NCBI RefSeq assembly: GCF_008831285.2
Contig: NC_045149.1
Location: 60,001 to 124,000, forward strand
Length of the DNA stretch: 64,000 nt
Source of the DNA: Nymphaea colorata
Lineage: Eukaryota; Streptophyta; Magnoliopsida; Nymphaeales; Nymphaeaceae
Reading direction: 5' to 3'
Part shown: one piece after another, positions 59,061 through 64,000 of the stretch
How the letters are laid out: each line of letters opens with the position of its first letter
Position numbering within the stretch: the first letter of the stretch is position 1
Notes under the pieces: model-generated
The model's database searches: none
What the model saw: only the letters and a program-made list of their open reading frames with translations
What the model was told of the DNA's origin: nothing
Program-made: the position numbers and the translations under genes

Positions 59061-60208
59061 TGGCCCATCCGCACGTGTAACATGAGTTGGTAGGGAAATA
59101 TACAGGTGAGCTCTGGAATGGATCTTGGATTTGCGAAATATGGAAAAGATGATTACCTATTATACTTACATAAATTCAGAGTAGAGTCGGATTTCTGGGT
59201 GCAGGTTCTCTTTTTTTTATTTTAAACTGTCCATGTCTTTCAGGATATCATGTGTGGACCCACCTTGAGATCTAATTAAATATAGGCCATGCTTGCATCT
59301 ATGAAATACTAATATGACATCTACCTTATTAAGGTTGTAGGGTGTTAAACATGCCCTTTCAGGTGTTTATGTATTGTAAGTGTTGGGCACATGCGTTTGA
59401 GTTTCTCTCTATGAATTTTTGGTGAATTATTTGTCACCTGATTGGATCAGAGTCATTACCTGAATCTGATTTCAGGAAAATGAGTCTCACCTAACTGAAG
59501 ACAAGCAACTTTACCTTACCCTCTTCCTTTTTTATGATTTATCTGTCATCTACTATTCTCTGGGTTTATATCTTTCAGTTGTAGAATTGTTTGTGTTTGA
59601 TGCATGTGGTCTACAATTATGATATGTGTTATGCTGTCCAGGCAGAAATGAATGTTTCTTGATGATTTTAAGTTTTTAACATTTGAATCATGACCTCTCT
59701 TTTGTGTTTTCTGTAGCACCTAAAATCACATAGTCTACTGCCTGGATTCCACTAATGTGTTTGGCTGTATAGCATTTTAACTGGAAGGCTTGTGACCTGT
59801 GACACAGTATCTAGTAGCCGTTTGTACACAATGGCCACCTCAGGCTTTACAGTTGCATCAATTTTGATTCATGTATCTGAATATGCATGTTGTTTACTGT
59901 GATTTGTATATGTGTTCGTTTCATCACCTGCACATATTCCATGCAGTAGGATTTTTATTTATCCTTGCATTATTATAAATGATGTATCTGAATGGAACAT
60001 CCATGGACGATGGCATGTGATTCTTTAAATCTGCATATTTTCAGGTGATTCATTCTTCTTTTCATTCTAGTTTCAATTTTATAGTTAATGGCTAATGATA
60101 TTTGGTGTAGGACTATATTCTGAGAGACAAGGCATATGCTGCCAAGTTTGCTCCATTTTGGAATGAGATTGTGAAAACCTTGCGGGAGGAAGACTATATC
60201 ACTAATTT

Positions 60209-62639
60209 GTCAGTATCTAGCTATTCTTTTGCTTATACATATTATCTTCCCATATTATCTTCCCATTGTGTGTCAACCTTTGGTTTAGGTTTAGGCTAGC
60301 GAAGGTGATGGTTTTGTGATTTAATCAAAAGCCTTTTTCGTTTAGTTATGTAAATCAAATTATAACGAATCCTTGAGAAGAAATTTGTTTAGAAACATAA
60401 GGGAGGAGCCAGTTCTTGACTAATTGAGCGAATGTTAACTTATAGTAAATGTGCAAGGCCCGACATTATTTTTATATTTTCCATTATCCCGCTCCCAATT
60501 ATGAATGGGGACTTGCCTGCATGAAGCTATAATCGCTGGTCAGCCATACAGCGGTGAATTCATTCCCGGGCCCTGTACACACTGTCACATGAGTGCGGGG
60601 TGCTGGTGTGGGTGCGGGTGCGGTGTACGCGGTTTCCAGTTCCCTCCCTGATGATGACCTTTGATTCATTTAATAGCAGATGCTCTTCTCCGTATTCGGT
60701 CCAAATGAAATATTTCTATTGTAGAAACCATGCCCATCCTAGAAGCAAGTACCGCGCGTGTTTCTTTGTCTCCAATTCTGTGCTAGATGATTATTTCAAT
60801 GGTTAGCTGGATTTCCGTGAAAATTCTGATCATAACAAACCCATATGGAGTGTCATGATCTCCAAATCCTTATTTTGGGATCTCTCAAGACTGGTTTGAG
60901 TCGCATAGTATACAGATATTGGGTACAATAAAGAAAATAAAACACCCTGATGTTAGTGTTCAGAAAATTATCAAGAGCCTGATTGTTTGGTGAATACTGC
61001 TTGAGCATCTTCTAGAAGTTGAAAACACTGGCCTTGTTGAATCTATGCATCACGTTTCTATTTTTAGGTTCAATAAGTGTGGGCAGTGAAGTTTATGCAT
61101 CTTTTATATTTGTTTCTGATTACCAATGCACTTGAAAGAATAAAGTATTTATTGGGTTGGGGTTTTTCAATTATATTCTTCTTGACCAAAAACCTGGGTT
61201 CTCTAATGGTTCGTTGGATGGTAACTATTTGCATGAAGCTAGCACCATTTGCGATCCCTAATCTTGCACTAGAAGCTGTAGCCTGCTAGCAAGTGCTTAG
61301 TCATGGGCCTGTGAATGTGGACTTGTTGGCGTTACTTAATGGAAAAATTACAATCAAGAAAGATAAAGATATTGAGAGTTTTTTATTTGTCTATCTTTGT
61401 GGATAACCTTGAGCTGAATTGAGACATTCTTTCAGAAAAGAGTATTGTCTACAACTCATTGAAGATGGATCCCAAACATTATGTTACTGTTCTCACCGGT
61501 CCTTGAAAGTTTTGTTGAATGTGCCATTACTGATAAGATAATCCAGAGCTGCAGGCCAATCTGTGATGGTTTTTATAATTCAGATCCTTCAGATAGCATA
61601 ACTCCCTTGAAACCTTTCCTCTTCACTGTTTAGTTAGGTAAAGTTCCTTCTGATCACTAGTGAAGAAGTTTGAAATAATCAAAAACCAAATTTTGGTATT
61701 TAGTTTCGGCAGAGCTGTTTGAAATGATGTGACCATGTTATATTCCATTATTGTTATGATAGTTCCAAAAAGGCTACATTGTAGTCCCTGCATTCATAGT
61801 TGGCCTACCCAAAAACTCGTTGGGGCTTGGACTTTTGACTTGATGAGTCAACTCGGACAACTTTAGCTGGATCAAGACTGACTTTATTGATTTTTTTAGT
61901 ACAGTGAACAGCATGTTGTGAGGAGAAGTCATCTGGGACAACTTCATCCATGTTCGGTGGCCTGATATGAATCATGTATACAACTTTCACCTGAGTGAAG
62001 AATGTCTCATAAATCAAACAGACTCTTAATTCAAAGGAGATTCAGAGTTTAATGCCCTCCAAGTGTCTCTCTTGAAACCTGTCAAAGCCTGTCTTAAATG
62101 TCTAAGTCCAACAACACAAATTAAGGAGAAAGAAACCTAACAATCAATAAGGAAATACTTTATTCTTCACGTCTGGGAGTTATTAGAATTGATATAACTT
62201 GATTGGTCTGAATCAACCTCTCAAAGACTGTTAAGCTCTTATTAGTAAATTCCAGACTTGGTGTAAACAAATGAACCCAATTTGAGTAGTTTGAATCCAC
62301 ACTTGTAGCTTGGACGAGTTGATCAAGTTACACAGTCTTCGCCAGGTTTTGGTTGTGACCAGTTCAATCCAAAACTATAAGTGGGTGATTGCCTACTTGG
62401 ACTGTGTTGCCAGGCCACTAGTTGGGATTCAGTGAGTTTGCCAATTTATGATGTCACTTAGTTCATTAGTCCCATTCACAAATGAAATACCAGTAGCTGA
62501 GAGCTATCACTGCTCTATCGATGTGTAACTAAAAATGTTTGAGATGGTTTGCTTCTTGTAGGTGGTAAATTCACATATTCTGACTTGGTTGGTAAATTCA
62601 CATATTCTGACTTGTTTGAAAACCTGATATAGAAATAGG
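60209..62639. other. Downstream of callose synthase fragment, no exon supported
   Basis: The next callose synthase exon would start with E-M-E-L-L-L-M-P-K-N-S-G; it was not found in good form. A stretch at about 61190-61250 (KNLGSLMVRWMVTICMKLA) has a faint likeness but is not convincing. The remainder is AT-rich intergenic sequence. Confidence 0.4.
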
Positions 62640-62930
62640 GATTGCAACACAGGCACGTGTACACCGCGGGCGGCCCATAGCTGAGAGACAACCCCTGTGG
62701 TGGCCCAGAACAGTATATGGATCCATTCATCCACTGCAGCGGTAGAGCACTCATCCATGGATGTGTGAATTCCAAGGAGAGATACTCAGCCTTTCCTAGG
62801 ACACCCAGGTTGGGAAGGCGGGAGCCCAACGCTCCAAGCAAATCACACAACAGTACCCTGGGGCCTTGCACCGCCTGCGCTCCGAACAGGCAAGACCAGT
62901 GGCAAAAGCGGGACGTCTCCCAAACACATA
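62640..62930. other. GC-rich segment of unknown origin
   Basis: Clearly higher in GC than its surroundings and free of microsatellites, with sharp-looking edges. Frames exist on both strands (for example minus 62871-62515) but none shows a known domain. It does not read as rRNA or tRNA. An organelle-derived insert is possible but I cannot show it. Confidence 0.35.
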
Positions 62931-62932
62931 GT

Positions 62933-63208
62933 TGTTAAGTCTGTATGTATATTGGATCGGGTCTGTTCAGACCCGATCCACTTTCTTTTTTTTTTTCACC
63001 CCTAAACATATTAGGCAGTGGTATCTCCTGTAATTACTTCATGTTTTATTCCTTTTGTTGTAACCTGATTAGGTCATGTTTTAATATAAAGATCAAGCAT
63101 CATGCGGCATTCTTTCCTTCATTGCTTCCCTTCTATTCTCTATTCTCCATCCTCCTTATTATCAGACGGAGAGACGTGGTCTCATGGTATTTTGAGAAGA
63201 TTCTTACA
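62933..63208 (+). mobile_element. 5' LTR of a Ty1/copia retrotransposon
   Basis: 276 bp from TGTTAAGTCTG to TTCTTACA, directly followed by a perfect primer-binding site. Near its start is an inverted repeat, GGATCGGGTCTG / CAGACCCGATCC (about 62953-62978). AATATAAAG at about 63081 may be the TATA box, followed by a T/C-rich U5. The 3' LTR lies beyond the window. Confidence 0.8.
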
Positions 63209-63220
63209 TGGTATCAGAGC
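63209..63220 (+). promoter_or_regulatory. Primer-binding site (tRNA-iMet)
   Basis: TGGTATCAGAGC, exact match to the usual plant copia primer-binding site, with no spacer after the LTR. Confidence 0.9.
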
Positions 63221-63531
63221 CAGGTTACATCGTTCTCCGGTGAGTGATTTTCGTTTGATATAATCTGCCCTAATTTCTGTTGTGGTTATTCCTAAGTTCT
63301 GTTTCTGCCCTAAATCCCACGATTTGCCCTAATCTTCCCTAAATCCCACGTTTTGCCCTAATTTCTACCTAAGTTCTGTTTCTGCCCTAAATCCCATGAT
63401 TTGCCCTAATCTGCCCTAAATCCCACGATTTGCCCTAATTTCGGTTGCTACAATTTACCCTAATTTCTGTCGTTGCCTTTAAATTCTGCCCAAAACTTCA
63501 AATCGCCTGCCCTAATCTTCTCTAATCAGTC
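63221..63531 (+). mobile_element. Copia untranslated leader with CCCTAA repeats
   Basis: Between the primer-binding site and gag the word CCCTAA appears eleven times, mostly in units such as CCCTAAATCCCACGATTTG that repeat about every 45 or every 27 bp. No start codon leads to a long frame before 63532. Confidence 0.75.
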
Positions 63532-64000
63532 ATGGACCAGCCGACCCCTTCTCTTCTATCCTCCAGTTTTCTCTCCCAACTCATCTCTTAAAAACTGAAC
63601 CATAGCAATTATTTGACTTGGAAACGTCAAATTGTCCCATTTATTAAAAGCCATAGACTGTATGGGCACATCGATGGGACTACTCCAACACCTCCAAAGT
63701 ATATTTACCGTGAAGTACAGAAGACAGTCGTGGGAGATAAAGGTGAAATTAGTTTTGAATATGAAACTCTTACTGAGAACAATCTCGAATATGAAGTTTG
63801 GCTGGCTCACGACCAGTCCCTTGTTGCTTATATCACTTCTACCTTGTCAGAGGAGCTATTGGGAGGTATTGATGATGATTTAACTGCCCTAGAGTTGTGG
63901 TCTACCCTTGCCACAACATATTCTCAAGTTTCTGGAAGCACGTTTTCTACAATTAAGAAGGCAATTTCAGGACATCAAGCATGGGATGCATACAGTTTTG
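63532..64000 (+). mobile_element. Copia gag (UBN2-type), partial, with an early stop
   Basis: ATG at 63532 begins MDQPTPSLLSSSFLSQ. The frame meets a TAA at about 63589, then continues open to the window end: LNHSNYLTWKRQIVPFIKSH, GHIDGTTPTPP, EYEVWLAHDQSLVAYITSTL, TALELWSTLATTYSQ. The order 'L..NYL.W...I.PFI....L.GHIDGT..PP', then 'W...D..L...I..TL', then 'LW..L...Y' is the plant copia gag UBN2 region that forms the capsid. The single stop suggests a young but inactive copy, or a start at a later position. Protease, integrase and reverse transcriptase lie beyond the window. Confidence 0.88.

Larger units (their letters stand above)
53770..60208 (+). pseudogene. Callose synthase (GSL/CALS) fragment, broken
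   Basis: Callose synthases are large multi-pass plasma-membrane glucan synthases using UDP-glucose. Exons from the N-terminal third-to-middle part: about 53770-53867 (LLMRIPACHRLTNRCD, then after a frame change RRFIKWMHQ), 53951-54007 (ERHYVGRGMYERTTNFIK then TAG), 54823-54904 (IRPLVNPTKIIINLNGLEYS, WHDLVSK), 57331-57439 (IYLLDFQIYYTLFS, AIVGFLLGASDGLGE), 57678-57761 (SVDAVHELFEQFPEAFMKYL, HVPNQR) and 60111-60208 (AAKFAPFWNEIVKTLREEDY, ITNL). Sequence is closest in my recollection to the CALS9/10 (GSL10/GSL8) group. Lesions: frame change near 53830, TAG at 54006, missing WLV-FSFAYFLQ membrane segment, missing NALTVASLWAP exon, and a 22-bp duplication in the 57331 exon. The catalytic domain is absent. 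Introns with correct borders show that the copy is genomic. Confidence 0.88.

Noticed and set aside
53770-60208. A processed (retro) copy of callose synthase
   Set aside because: Introns with GT-AG borders lie between the readable exons, so it is a genomic copy.
61077-61289. Possible further callose synthase exon (KNLGSLMVRW...)
   Set aside because: Likeness to the K-N-S-G-S-L...V-Q-W segment is short and the next residues do not fit.
62515-62871. 118-codon minus-strand frame in the GC-rich segment
   Set aside because: No domain, non-ATG start, and overlapping open frames on both strands suggest composition rather than coding.

Overview
The window is nuclear DNA of a plant, most likely a flowering plant. 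The evidence is split genes with GT-AG introns, plant-specific families (callose synthase, P-class PPR, FtsH-like plastid protein, RGG-tailed ALBA), Ty1/copia and Ty3/gypsy retrotransposons with a plant initiator-Met primer-binding site, hAT-type MITEs and very abundant TA, GA/CT and CA microsatellites. The species cannot be named from the sequence. It is AT-rich and contains one 100-base run of N (12249-12348), so it comes from a scaffolded assembly.

Layout. 1-12.2 kb: decayed repeats (AGCTCGA-rich and AATCTGAAT-rich dispersed families, LTR remnants, a clean hAT MITE, a 178-bp tandem duplication) ending in a dead Ty3/gypsy gag-protease remnant. 12.5-21.8 kb: two copies of one host repeat, both carrying the same old MITE. 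The second copy has been split by a hAT-like insertion and by a composite repeat. A minus-strand copia LTR lies between them. 21.8-24 kb: a 2.1-kb insertion with TG...CA ends, a TATA box, six 175-bp tandem repeats and an 11-bp flanking direct repeat. 24.1-30.2 kb: a 6-kb satellite of about 114-bp monomers that repeatedly flips orientation. 30.2-35 kb: TA-rich island, first copy of a segmental duplication, an unrecognised exon, tandem copia LTRs.

35.8-60.2 kb is a field of broken gene pieces: three exons of plastid-type uracil phosphoribosyltransferase (minus) with a dead PPR gene (plus) inside one of its introns; the RGG tail of an ALBA-type protein; a FAD-dependent monooxygenase with frameshifts and stops; exons 1-2 of the 26S proteasome subunit RPN3 with an internal deletion; a small antisense FtsH-like piece; and several exons of a callose synthase. 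A 2.1-kb TA-rich island dense in perfect hairpins (38956-41066) separates a gypsy LTR from the ALBA tail. The last kilobase is the 5' end of a copia retrotransposon (LTR, PBS, leader, gag), running off the window.

No gene in the window looks complete and intact. The pieces keep recognisable exon-intron structure, so they look like decayed genomic duplicates or transduplicated fragments, not processed (intronless) copies. They do not form a pathway. I saw no tRNA, rRNA or CRISPR array.
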